DNA of 64,000 nucleotides, taken from assembly GCA_013816805.1 (NCBI GenBank), contig JACDDS010000007.1, positions 124,001-188,000 of the forward strand, written 5' to 3'. Shown piece after piece: positions 9,509 through 18,722 of this stretch (the stretch's first letter is position 1; each line of letters opens with the position of its first letter). The position numbers and the translations under genes are program-made. A model generated the notes under the pieces. It did not search any database and had not been told where the DNA came from. It saw only the letters and a list, made by a program, of their open reading frames with translations. This DNA comes from Chitinophagales bacterium (GTDB lineage Bacteria > Bacteroidota > Bacteroidia > Chitinophagales > UBA10324).

Positions 9509-10267
9509 ATGCAAAACGATTTACAGACAACAATATCAATCCAGTATCCGAATACATATCGTACAATACACTTACAGGATCTGGGTGTAATTGATTATAA
9601 GTCCGCATGGGATTACCAGGAGAAATTATTCAATGGAATTATTGAGAAAAAGATTGCCTTGCGTAATTCACCTGATCCGGAATACATACCAGTTCACCAT
9701 TTGATTTTTTGTGAGCACTTTCCTGTTTATACTCTTGGAAAAAGTGGTTCTATCAAAAATTTATTGGTAAACCAGGATTTACTGAATGAAAAGAAAATTT
9801 CTTTTTTCAAAATTAACCGGGGAGGGGATATCACCTTTCATGGCCCCGGACAGATTGTGGGATACCCTATTCTTGATCTTGATTATTTCTTTACCGACAT
9901 CGGCAAATACCTTCGAATAATCGAGGAAGCCATTATACTTACCCTTTGGGAATATGGTATTGCGGCAGGAAGATCCAGTGGTGAAACAGGGGTTTGGCTT
10001 GATGCTGCATCACCATCAAAGGCACGTAAAATTTGCGCTATTGGAGTTCGCTGCAGCCGATGGGTTACAATGCATGGATTTGCTTTTAATGTAAATACAG
10101 ATCTTGATTATTTTAATCTTATTATTCCTTGCGGTATTAGTAATAAGGGAGTTACATCTATGAGAAAGGAGTTAGGAAGGGAAATAAATATGGATGAGGT
10201 AAAGGATAAATTGAAACCCCATTTTTTTAATCTGTTTAACGCAGATTTAGTTTTGGTTAATTCATAA
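9509..10267 (+). CDS. lipB: Octanoyltransferase (lipoyl-ACP:protein transferase)
   Basis: Transfers octanoyl groups from octanoyl-ACP to lipoyl domains, the first step of lipoate synthesis. The family hallmark RGGDITFHGPGQIVGYP occurs at about 104-120. The catalytic pair is present: Lys174 in ARKICAIGVR and Cys208 in LIIPCGI (numbering from the ATG at 9509). A GTG further upstream (9488) would add seven residues but lacks support. The 252 aa length is normal. lipA is not in the window. Confidence 0.95.
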   Translation: MQNDLQTTISIQYPNTYRTIHLQDLGVIDYKSAWDYQEKLFNGIIEKKIALRNSPDPEYIPVHHLIFCEHFPVYTLGKSGSIKNLLVNQDLLNEKKISFFKINRGGDITFHGPGQIVGYPILDLDYFFTDIGKYLRIIEEAIILTLWEYGIAAGRSSGETGVWLDAASPSKARKICAIGVRCSRWVTMHGFAFNVNTDLDYFNLIIPCGISNKGVTSMRKELGREINMDEVKDKLKPHFFNLFNADLVLVNS

Positions 10268-10365
10268 AAATTGTTCACCGGCAACCTTCACCGGATGATG
10301 CATTAAACCCCTACCGCGAATATTCAGGTGCATCAATTATTTTTGCAATTATTTTATCGCATTAG

Positions 10366-11499
10366 ATGAAAGCCCTGAAAAAAATAATTTTAGGCATTGC
10401 AATATTGATCGCTGTAATTTTTATAATCACGGCTGTCACAGGTAATACTTATATATATAAAGCACTTATTTATACATATGCTGACATTGATGACTATAAA
10501 TTATTTTACAACCGGACCGTTGAAAATGGACCTCCTCAGCCATGGCCTGTTTCCAGCACCTACAATAAAATAAAGCCCGATCCGGGGTTGCAGCGCCAAC
10601 TGGATTCAACCAGAGCTGTGGCATTCCTTGTACTAAAAAATGATTCATTACAGTTTGAAGAATATTCGGATGGCTATGGACCCGATACTTTTTCCAATTC
10701 ATTTTCCATGGCTAAGTCTATCATTAGTATTTTAATTGGAATAGCTAAAGAAGAAGGTAAAATAATCTCTCTCGATGATCCTATCGGCAATTATATTCAT
10801 GATTTTAAAGATTCCTCTATTGCTGGAATCACCATACGTAATTTATTAATGATGACCAGTGGCAGCAGCTGGGATGAAAATTATTCGGGGCTATTTTCAC
10901 AAACCACAAAGGGGTATTATGGTACTGATTTGTATGGGCAGATGGTTACCTTAAAACCCCATGAAAAACCTGGTAAAATTTTTTCGTACAGAAGCGGGGA
11001 TACAGAACTCCTTTCCCTTGTGCTTAAAAATGCCACTGGAAAGACAGTAAGCGAATATGCTTCTGAAAAGTTATGGAAACCATTGGGTGCGGAACATCCT
11101 GCTTTATGGTCGCTGGATCATAAAGACGGATGTGAAAAAGCCTATTGCTGCTTTAACAGTAATGCACGCGATTTTGCCAGGATAGGGGATTTATATTTGC
11201 ACAAAGGAAACTGGAAAGGGAAACAAATTGTGTCCCAGGATTATGTGGTGCAGTCTCTTTCGCCCGTTGGCTTAAAAGATGACGAAGGAAAAACAACCGA
11301 TTATTATGGTTACCAATGGTGGATTATGCCGGAGCGTCCTGGTGTATTTTATTGCCGGGGCTTGAATGGTCAATACATAATAGTAGTTCCGGATAAACAC
11401 CTGGTTATTGTGAGGCTGGGTCATTTGAGGGCACCACCGGAAGGCTCCTGTTTCAAAGATGTACGTTTGATGATAGACTGGGCGTCCCAAAATTTTTAA
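10366..11499 (+). CDS. Membrane-anchored/exported serine hydrolase, beta-lactamase class C family
   Basis: 377 aa with an N-terminal hydrophobic segment (residues 5-25, an uncleaved anchor or signal), so the enzyme probably faces the periplasm. The nucleophile motif SMAK lies at 114-117 and the YRS element at 208-210 corresponds to the Tyr-x-Ser/Asn motif of the family. The FSYRSGDTELLSLVL segment resembles 6-aminohexanoate-dimer hydrolase (NylB)-like and esterase-like members rather than true AmpC. The substrate cannot be inferred. The next gene begins 8 bp after the stop, so the two may be co-transcribed. A -7-like TATTTTTG at 10338-10345 sits suitably upstream but lacks a good -33 box. Confidence 0.88.
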   Translation: MKALKKIILGIAILIAVIFIITAVTGNTYIYKALIYTYADIDDYKLFYNRTVENGPPQPWPVSSTYNKIKPDPGLQRQLDSTRAVAFLVLKNDSLQFEEYSDGYGPDTFSNSFSMAKSIISILIGIAKEEGKIISLDDPIGNYIHDFKDSSIAGITIRNLLMMTSGSSWDENYSGLFSQTTKGYYGTDLYGQMVTLKPHEKPGKIFSYRSGDTELLSLVLKNATGKTVSEYASEKLWKPLGAEHPALWSLDHKDGCEKAYCCFNSNARDFARIGDLYLHKGNWKGKQIVSQDYVVQSLSPVGLKDDEGKTTDYYGYQWWIMPERPGVFYCRGLNGQYIIVVPDKHLVIVRLGHLRAPPEGSCFKDVRLMIDWASQNF

Positions 11500-11506
11500 A
11501 GAACAG

Positions 11507-11911
11507 ATGAAGAAAGATATTCCGTTTGAAAGGGTGGAAGATGTTGCCATGGCAGTAGTTCCTGAAACTTCTGAAGTGGGAGTAGAAGAATGGATTGTAT
11601 ACCTGGTAAATCTAAAAAAAAGTCCCATTGATGGTGTCCTTATCAGCTCCAAAGGATACGGCAATATTGACGGAAAAAATGTTAAAACCAGCACGCTCAG
11701 GCAATTCTTTGAAAAAATAGCCGCGGAGGATTATGTAAAAGTGGAATGGATTGATGAGCGGTTATTTGGTATCAATAATGAGTTTTGGGTGAGCTTTTGG
11801 TATCAGGGAATCCTCTTTGACAAGCGTTACGTTTTTGTAACAGAAAGTATTATTAAAAACAATTTCACGGAAATTCCGCTCATAGGAAAAAGAGGAGTAA
11901 TGATTAAATAG
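11507..11911 (+). CDS. Conserved Bacteroidota protein of unknown function (134 aa)
   Basis: Short acidic protein with no signal peptide and no known catalytic motif. It contains the patterns VEEWIVYLVNLKK, IDGVLISSKGYG and KTSTLRQFFE, and ends in PLIGKRGVMIK. I recognise this pattern as a widely conserved Bacteroidota hypothetical family. Some database entries appear to call it a phenylalanyl-tRNA synthetase-related protein, but nothing in the sequence supports an aminoacyl-tRNA synthetase role. It starts 8 bp after the serine hydrolase gene. The function is unknown. Confidence 0.8.
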   Translation: MKKDIPFERVEDVAMAVVPETSEVGVEEWIVYLVNLKKSPIDGVLISSKGYGNIDGKNVKTSTLRQFFEKIAAEDYVKVEWIDERLFGINNEFWVSFWYQGILFDKRYVFVTESIIKNNFTEIPLIGKRGVMIK

Positions 11912-11999
11912 TTATGGTTTTAATCCTCTGTTATCCTTTCTTGTATCAAAGATGGGCAGAAATTTTCTTACTTATTCTCTTCTTTAAATTACCAACAGA

Positions 12000-13046
12000 T
12001 TGCAAAAGAATACCGGTATAGATAATTCCCTGGTTGATCCAGTCGAAGAAGGCCTATATGAGCACTATCGCATTGTTGCTGATAAAGGCCAATCCCCTTT
12101 GCGCATAGATAAATTTTTATTTAATCGTATCGAATCGGTATCAAGAAATAAAATTCAGAAGGCTGCTGAAGACGAAATGGTTTTTGTGAATGACATTGCA
12201 GTTAAATCTAATTACAAGATAAAACCGGGCGATGTAATCAGGGTAATGTTGCCTGAACCTAAGATGGAGCATGATGTAGAGCCTGAAAATATTGCGCTCA
12301 ACATTATATATGAAGATGATGATATAGTTGTGGTGAACAAACCACCTGGATTAGTAGTACATCCCGGAGTAGGGAATTATACCGGGACTCTGGTAAATGG
12401 TCTGGTCTATCATTTTCAGAACTTACCGGCTCAGAAAAAAAATGAATTCAGGCCGGGCCTCGTGCACCGCATAGATAAAAATACCAGCGGTTTATTGGTG
12501 GTTGCAAAAAATGAACATGCAATGAATTTTTTGGGCAGGCAATTTTCTGACCATAGCATACAGCGAACCTACCAGGCTATCGTATGGGGAACTTTCAAAC
12601 AGTTGCAGGGAACAGTCACCGGCAATATCGGGCGATCACTGAAAAACAGAAAAATGATGGATGTATTTCCGGATGGTGATTATGGAAAGGAAGCTGTGAC
12701 ACATTACACGGAATTACAAAACCTTAGCTATGTATCCCTGATTGAATGCAGGCTGGAAACGGGTCGTACCCATCAGATAAGGGCGCATATGAAGTTTATC
12801 AGCCATCCTGTTTTTAATGATGAAACTTACGGCGGTGATAAAATTGTGAAAGGAACCGTGTATTCAAAATACAAACAATTTGTAGAAAGTTGTTTTCAGG
12901 TTATTCCAAGGCATGCACTGCATGCGAAATCTTTAGGATTCATTCATCCTTCTTCCAGGCAATTTGTCTTTTTTGATTCAGATTTACCGGCAGATTTTTC
13001 CACGGTGTTGAAAAAATGGCAAACTTATATGAAAGCGAAAATGTGA
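12000..13046 (+). CDS. RluA/RluD-family large-subunit pseudouridine synthase
   Basis: 348 aa with an N-terminal S4 RNA-binding domain (about 34-95; LRIDKFLFNRI, VFVNDIAVKSNYKIKPGD). The RluA catalytic domain carries VNKPPGLVVHPG (113-124) and the active-site motif HRIDKNTSGLLV (156-167), with Asp159 as the catalytic aspartate. The architecture matches RluD, which modifies 23S rRNA helix 69, but specificity among RluA paralogues is not certain, so no symbol is given. The start is a TTG at 12000. A TAA lies in frame five codons upstream and there is no ATG or GTG between. A strong palindrome follows the gene at 13137-13174. Confidence 0.92.
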   Translation: MQKNTGIDNSLVDPVEEGLYEHYRIVADKGQSPLRIDKFLFNRIESVSRNKIQKAAEDEMVFVNDIAVKSNYKIKPGDVIRVMLPEPKMEHDVEPENIALNIIYEDDDIVVVNKPPGLVVHPGVGNYTGTLVNGLVYHFQNLPAQKKNEFRPGLVHRIDKNTSGLLVVAKNEHAMNFLGRQFSDHSIQRTYQAIVWGTFKQLQGTVTGNIGRSLKNRKMMDVFPDGDYGKEAVTHYTELQNLSYVSLIECRLETGRTHQIRAHMKFISHPVFNDETYGGDKIVKGTVYSKYKQFVESCFQVIPRHALHAKSLGFIHPSSRQFVFFDSDLPADFSTVLKKWQTYMKAKM

Positions 13047-13136
13047 AACATCTATTGTGGAGATTCTGAAATTTTTTATCCTAAGCAATTACAGTAAACC
13101 AAACACTCTCACGATGTTAGAAAGCTGGTTGAAAAT

Positions 13137-13174
13137 AAACAAGGGTCGTTTCACATGTGAAACGACCCTTGTTT
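13137..13174. terminator. Perfect 38-bp palindrome, bidirectional terminator candidate
   Basis: The two 19-bp arms (AAACAAGGGTCGTTTCACA and its exact complement) meet with no spacer. The palindrome lies between the convergent ends of the pseudouridine synthase gene (stop at 13046) and the SBBP gene (stop at 13194). T-rich DNA flanks both sides. In RNA it would fold into a hairpin of about 17 bp, which suits termination from both strands. A protein-binding dyad is the alternative, but the convergent position favours termination. Confidence 0.8.
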
Positions 13175-13193
13175 TGTTGTAAAAATTAATTCT

Positions 13194-15644
13194 TTATTGT
13201 TTTCTGCTTATTAAAATCTTACGTGATATTACAAATTCATTTTGTTTAACAGCTATAATGTATAAACCTTCAGGAATTTGATTTACCGGTATATTAATAA
13301 AAGGATTTTCTTCAGAAATTAATAGCTGCTTATCCAATAAAATGCGTCCATTCACATCATGAATGATTACTTCTGCCTTCCCTTCCTCTGAATTAAAATT
13401 GCTGATTTGAATATAATCAGACGCCGGATTAGGACCAATAAGTATTTTAGAAGATAGTATATTATACACTGCAGAATTAATTCTTGGCGGAGGAGGATTA
13501 GTATTTATGTCGATTTTAAACACAGCCAAATCATCTTTGCCTCTGGCAAAGGTCTGCCACGCATTTGAAGAAACGGGAAGAGGTCCAACACTATTTACGT
13601 CCAAATAAATCATACCGAAACTATCTATTTCAATATCATAGGAATTATCATCTACACTATCTCCCAGGTAAGATGACCACATACGATATCCCGAAGAATC
13701 AAATTTTACAATCATAACATCCTGTCCACCGCCGATTGTGTCTTGCAAGGCATCCGTTGTTGCAATGTTATTTTCACTCTTTGTTCCACCGCTCAGATAC
13801 AAATTAGCCTGCGAATCGATCGTTAAACCGAAAAATAAATCAATGCTGATTCCGCCAAAATAGGTTCCCCATAGGCGTCTTCCATCGGGTGTAAATTTTG
13901 CAAGAAACCCATCTTGCGAGCCCCCAAGATTCTGTTGATAGCTTCCGGATGTCGAAATAACATTTGGCTCCGTACTGTTTGTCCACCCGGTAAAATAAAT
14001 ATTCCCGAGTCCATCGCACTTCACTCCTCTTCCATGTTCGCCACCTGTACCTCCATAATAAGTGGACCAAAAATATTTTCCTGAAGTATCGAATTTCGCA
14101 AGAAAGGCATCATTAAGGCCACCAAATTTTGTTTGTAAACCATTCGATATAAAATTTTTCTTACTCTTAGCTGTACCCACAAAATAGACATTTCCAAAAG
14201 GATCAAGACATAGAGCATGCGCCCGATCCTGGCCGATGCCACTGAAATATGTACACCAAATCTTTGTACCATTCTTATCATATTTAGCAAGAAAAGCATC
14301 TCCGGAACCGGCATAACCAGGCTGATAAGCTCCTTCTGTAGCTACATTATTGTCGCTTGTCACAAAACCGCAGAGATAAATATTCATGTTTGCATCACAT
14401 ATTAAGCTTCTCCCGTTTTCAGGTTGAGCATCGTTAATGCCGCCAAGCAATGTATCCCAAATCAGCATCCCTGAGCTTGAAAATTTCGCAATTACTACAT
14501 CGCTTGTTCCCTGCAGGGCTAAAAATGTATTTGGAATAGATGTCGGAATATTCTGACTCTTAGCAAATCCGGTTATCAATATATTATCTTCTGCATTGCA
14601 ACAGACACCATATGCTACATCCTGGCCATTGCCTCCAAAATAAGTTGCCCATTCTATTTGAGTACCATCTAAACTGAACTTTGCTAACAGCATATCCCTA
14701 TTACCACCATAAGTTTGCATGAACGCACCATTGGTTGCTACATAAGAACTGCTCTGCGTTGAGCCGGTAAGAATTACTTTGTTTTCATTGCTTAATGCTA
14801 TCTCGCTTTCAGTATCCCAATTTTCAGAGCTTTTTCCACCAAAAAAACTTCCCCAAACGATTACCGGATCAATGATGAGTGTTTTAGTGTTGCTGTGCGG
14901 GGCATTAAATGAAAGAGTATGATTTTTTAACCGGAAAGAAACAGCTGCAGGCGAAGGGTCTTCGAGCCAATAACCGTTTAATCCGGTTTCTTTAATGAAT
15001 CTATTTGAAGTATAAATATCTAAATTGAATGGATTCTCTAACTTAATAGCACTTAAACCTGAATAACTCATCATTATCCGTCGGGCATCTCCACCAGGAT
15101 GCACAATGAATGAATATTCCGGATAAGATCCATTTTCTGACGAATGAATTTCAAAAACCAAATCGATATGTGGATAGATATTTTTATAAGTGATGCGATT
15201 AAATGAAGGGACATTGGTAATAATATTCCCCGATGTATAATAATTGAGAACGGTTCCGGTACCATTATCGGGCCTAATTTCCGGATGCATGTCTGCTCCT
15301 TTTAGTGATACATCTATGCGGCACGATGAAACCCGCGATATTTGTGCATCCTTCCATTCCTGATATTCATCGGGATCGGTGAATCCGCTTTCAGGAAAAG
15401 CGTTTATATTAACTGTTTCATGAAGCAACTCATAACTAAACCCGGAAGGAGTGAGCGCAAGATGGAAATCACCATTAGTATAAATAAATGAAACCTTGTG
15501 ATTTACATTCCCATCCTGATCAATAACCTGTCCTTTGTTTTGTACAAAACCATCCGTGTGAAACCGCAATTTATCTTGCGACTCTGAACGTGCGTGCAGT
15601 TGCCATAAAGGAATAATTATGCAGATAATTAAAATAGTTTTCAT
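13194..15644 (-). CDS. SBBP-repeat secreted protein with T9SS type A sorting domain (paralogue B)
   Basis: 816 aa. There is a signal peptide (MKTILIICIIIPLWQLHA), then an N-terminal domain beginning FVQNKGQV (about 30-260) that resembles the DUF7948-type domain often found ahead of SBBP repeats. About eight to nine beta-propeller-like SBBP repeats of about 50-55 aa follow (pattern WGTYFGG...D..Y....D..GN(I/V)Y..G.T.S), to about residue 710. The C-terminal sorting domain is about 730-816 (KILIGPNPASDYIQI ... EGLYIIAV ... ISRKILISRKQ). It is a clear tandem paralogue of the gene at 16015-18459, with matching repeats in the same order. A structural or adhesive surface role is likely, but the ligand is unknown. 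Confidence 0.9.
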   Translation of the reverse strand: MKTILIICIIIPLWQLHARSESQDKLRFHTDGFVQNKGQVIDQDGNVNHKVSFIYTNGDFHLALTPSGFSYELLHETVNINAFPESGFTDPDEYQEWKDAQISRVSSCRIDVSLKGADMHPEIRPDNGTGTVLNYYTSGNIITNVPSFNRITYKNIYPHIDLVFEIHSSENGSYPEYSFIVHPGGDARRIMMSYSGLSAIKLENPFNLDIYTSNRFIKETGLNGYWLEDPSPAAVSFRLKNHTLSFNAPHSNTKTLIIDPVIVWGSFFGGKSSENWDTESEIALSNENKVILTGSTQSSSYVATNGAFMQTYGGNRDMLLAKFSLDGTQIEWATYFGGNGQDVAYGVCCNAEDNILITGFAKSQNIPTSIPNTFLALQGTSDVVIAKFSSSGMLIWDTLLGGINDAQPENGRSLICDANMNIYLCGFVTSDNNVATEGAYQPGYAGSGDAFLAKYDKNGTKIWCTYFSGIGQDRAHALCLDPFGNVYFVGTAKSKKNFISNGLQTKFGGLNDAFLAKFDTSGKYFWSTYYGGTGGEHGRGVKCDGLGNIYFTGWTNSTEPNVISTSGSYQQNLGGSQDGFLAKFTPDGRRLWGTYFGGISIDLFFGLTIDSQANLYLSGGTKSENNIATTDALQDTIGGGQDVMIVKFDSSGYRMWSSYLGDSVDDNSYDIEIDSFGMIYLDVNSVGPLPVSSNAWQTFARGKDDLAVFKIDINTNPPPPRINSAVYNILSSKILIGPNPASDYIQISNFNSEEGKAEVIIHDVNGRILLDKQLLISEENPFINIPVNQIPEGLYIIAVKQNEFVISRKILISRKQ

Positions 15645-16014
15645 AGCTGTAACAGGGTTTTAAATAAGTGTTAAAATTTTCATTTTGAAAAGTGCTTCTA
15701 AAAATGGTTAATAGAAAATATGTTAGTGAAGTAGAAATTAAATCATCTTGGTGAATAATCATCAAATAATCTCTATAAATCGGACATTTTATAGTGCGAA
15801 CAGGAAAAAATAACCGACCAAGATAAGAGGCATTATAAAGTAAGCAGTATAAGCTCTGAGAGCAGGTTATAAAAAAATCTCTATTAAAATTTAACTTTAA
15901 ATGTTTCAATTATTATGTATTTATTTTATTGAAGCTATAAGCCTTCCAATAAAATAACCGCAAGACTTTTTTGACCTCTTGCGGTTTATTATTACGCATA
16001 CTAACTGTTTATAT
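15645..16014. other. AT-rich spacer between tandem SBBP genes
   Basis: No gene seen. It holds the terminator-like hairpin of the upstream paralogue (15956-15986) and a 13-base motif, CTCTATAAATCGG (15771-15783), that recurs upstream of the other paralogue at 18537-18549. Confidence 0.6.
15956..15986 (-). terminator. Rho-independent-like terminator of SBBP paralogue A
   Basis: Ten-base-pair perfect stem (AACCGCAAGA with TCTTGCGGTT), 11-nt loop, followed on the minus strand by ATTTTATT. It sits 29 bp after the stop codon of the 16015-18459 gene and would separate the tandem paralogues into two transcription units. Confidence 0.75.
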
Positions 16015-18459
16015 TTATTGCTGATGACTGATCATTACTTTAACTGAATAAGTAATTTGATCATGTTTAAAAATGACAACATAAAAACCATTTTTAAGTT
16101 CATTCACATTCAACTTAATTTCTGGATTTTCCTGCTGCACATTTATTTGCTTACTTATTACTACATGGCCGGATAGATCAACCACCTTTATTTCTGCATT
16201 ACCTGATACTGACTCAATATTTTTGATGGTAATATATTCCGAAGCAGGATTGGGAGAAATGCCGATTGTTGTTGAAATATTATTTTTTAAGATTTCGTTT
16301 TCCCGGTTTATAGGGGCGGTTCCCGGGTTCACATCAATCTGAAAAACGGTTAAATCATCCGCACCGCTCACGGTGGATTGACCTGTTGTAACCGGCAGAG
16401 GTCCCCAGGTATCTATAACGAGATAAAGCATTCCGGAGCTGTCTCTCTCAATGTCATAGCTCGCATCATTTGCATTTCCACCGAAGTACGATGTCCATAT
16501 CCTGTTTCCATTCCCGTCAAATTTAGCGAACATGGCATCCTGAGGACTTGCGATTGTCTTCTGGTATGCATCTCCATAAGAAATATCTGAGCTGCTGGTG
16601 GTTCCGCATAAATATAGATTTGCTTCATCGTCGATTGTCAGGCCGTAGAATAAATCCTGGCCCGATCCACCGAAATAGGTACCCCAAAGCCTGTCTCCCT
16701 CCGGATTGAATTTGGCAATAAAGCCATCGGTGCCATAATTTCTGCTTTGGAAACAATTTAAAGAGGCAATATTTTCACTGCTGTTTGTCCATCCTGTGAA
16801 GTATACATTGCCTGATAAATCACATTTTATACCCCTGCCGTGCTCACCTAGTGAACCACCGTAGTAAGAAGACCAAAAATAATTTCCATTGATATCAAAC
16901 TTAGCAAAAAAGGCATCTACATTACCGCCTTTAGCAGTTTGAAAACCACCGGAGATCCAGCGACTTTTATTGCTGCTTTGCGCCGTACCTCCAAAATAAA
17001 GATTGCCTGAATTATCAAGACACAATACATGACCCCTGTCCTGGCTGGTACCGCCTAAATAAGTGCACCAGATTTTCTCACCGTCCTTTGAATATTTCGC
17101 GAGTATTGCATCACCTTCTCCTGCATAAACGGTTTGATGTGCATTGGTTGTTGCCACTCCGGTGCTGCTGGTAACATATCCGCAGAAATATACATTGTCT
17201 GCATCATCACAAATAAGGCTTCTCCCATTTTCAGGGTCCGTATCATCCGATCCTCCAAGCAATGTACTCCAAATCAATATTCCGCCGGAATTAAATTTCG
17301 CTAAAAGAACATCGCTCCGACCCTGCAGCTTTAGAAACACATTGGGAACCGGCGTCATTACATTGGAGCTTTTTACGAAGCCGGTTATTAAAATATTGTC
17401 ATGTCGATCACAACATACACCATAAGCAATGTCCTGGTTGCTGCCGCCGAAGTAAGTAGCCCATTGTAATGTATGAGAGCCATCGGAGCTGAATTTGGCA
17501 AGAAGCATATCCCGGCTACCTCCAAATGTTTGCATTTGGGCACCTATAGTTGAAATATTCGTTGTGCTTTGAGTGGATCCCGCAAGGAGTATATTACTTT
17601 CATTATCGAGCGTTATTTCACTTTCCGTATCCCAGTTTTCAGAACTTTTCCCTCCAAAGTATGTTCCCCAAAGTACAGCCGGATCGATAACAAGTGTTTT
17701 ACTTTTAGATTCAGGAACATTAAACGAGAGGGTATTTTCTTTTAATTGAAAGTAAACATTTGCTTCTGCATCATCTTCCAACCAATATCCGCGCAAGCCA
17801 CTTTCTTTTACATATCCATTAACCGCATTAATAGATAAAGTACGGTAGTCATCCAAATGAAGATTTCCGCAACAAGCGTAATTCATTTCTATTTTTTTAG
17901 CATTACCACCAGGATGAACAATAAATGAATATTCAGGATAATCACCATTTTCAGATTGCTGATTTTGAAAAACAAGGTCAATATGCGGATATATATTTTT
18001 GTAAACTATCCGATTGAACGACTGCACGTTGGTAACCGCGTTTCCATTGGTATAATAGTTCAGGCTCACTCCCGTATTTTCATCCATGCAGATTGGCGCC
18101 TCAGAATTGGAACCCTTTAGTGTTACATCTATTCTGTTTACGGATGTCTGTGTCGGTTGATTATCCCGCCATTCCTTTAATTCATCATTGTCAGTAAACC
18201 CGCTTTCTGGAAAACCCTCTGCAGAGGACTTTTGCTGAATAACCTCATAGCTAAATCCTCCGGGTTTCAGTGTTAAATGAAAGTCATCCCGGGCATAAAG
18301 AAATTTTACGGTGTTATTTACTTTTCCATTCTGATCATAAACCTGCCCTTTATTTTGAACAAATCCGGAAACGTGCAGATGATAAGAACTCTTGTGTGTT
18401 TGCTGCGCCTGTAATTGCCAGAAAGGAAATAGGAACAAGGCAAATAATAACTTTTTCAT
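16015..18459 (-). CDS. SBBP-repeat secreted protein with T9SS type A sorting domain (paralogue A)
   Basis: 814 aa with the same layout as its neighbour: signal peptide MKKLLFALFLFPFWQLQAQ, FVQNKGQVYDQNGKVNN domain, about eight to nine SBBP repeats (WGTYFGGKSSENWDTESEI, WATYFGGSNQDIAYGVCC, WSTLLGGSDDTDPENG and so on), and a T9SS tail (IGISPNPASEYITI ... NGFYVVIF ... SVKVMISHQQ). The two proteins align along their whole length, including the odd AYGVCC and ENGRSLICD segments, so this is a tandem gene duplication that has since diverged. It is predicted to be exported through the T9SS and displayed at the cell surface. Confidence 0.9.
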   Translation of the reverse strand: MKKLLFALFLFPFWQLQAQQTHKSSYHLHVSGFVQNKGQVYDQNGKVNNTVKFLYARDDFHLTLKPGGFSYEVIQQKSSAEGFPESGFTDNDELKEWRDNQPTQTSVNRIDVTLKGSNSEAPICMDENTGVSLNYYTNGNAVTNVQSFNRIVYKNIYPHIDLVFQNQQSENGDYPEYSFIVHPGGNAKKIEMNYACCGNLHLDDYRTLSINAVNGYVKESGLRGYWLEDDAEANVYFQLKENTLSFNVPESKSKTLVIDPAVLWGTYFGGKSSENWDTESEITLDNESNILLAGSTQSTTNISTIGAQMQTFGGSRDMLLAKFSSDGSHTLQWATYFGGSNQDIAYGVCCDRHDNILITGFVKSSNVMTPVPNVFLKLQGRSDVLLAKFNSGGILIWSTLLGGSDDTDPENGRSLICDDADNVYFCGYVTSSTGVATTNAHQTVYAGEGDAILAKYSKDGEKIWCTYLGGTSQDRGHVLCLDNSGNLYFGGTAQSSNKSRWISGGFQTAKGGNVDAFFAKFDINGNYFWSSYYGGSLGEHGRGIKCDLSGNVYFTGWTNSSENIASLNCFQSRNYGTDGFIAKFNPEGDRLWGTYFGGSGQDLFYGLTIDDEANLYLCGTTSSSDISYGDAYQKTIASPQDAMFAKFDGNGNRIWTSYFGGNANDASYDIERDSSGMLYLVIDTWGPLPVTTGQSTVSGADDLTVFQIDVNPGTAPINRENEILKNNISTTIGISPNPASEYITIKNIESVSGNAEIKVVDLSGHVVISKQINVQQENPEIKLNVNELKNGFYVVIFKHDQITYSVKVMISHQQ

Positions 18460-18722
18460 AAATAGGTTGATATATAGTTTTGTAATATATAATCGGGTTC
18501 AAACCTACTTCTGTCTGTACCTAATGTCTGACATAACTCTATAAATCGGTTATGCAACACGATAAATGGTGGGGAGAAGGCCGATTAATCAAGCAGATCA
18601 AACACTAACAGAACAATTGTTTGCATTCTTAAAAGAAAAGCCCACGTAAAGAACAACAGAGAACTGAAATTATTGATTGTTGAAAACTTAATTAAAAGAT
18701 ATGCTTAAGGAGTGAATGGTTT

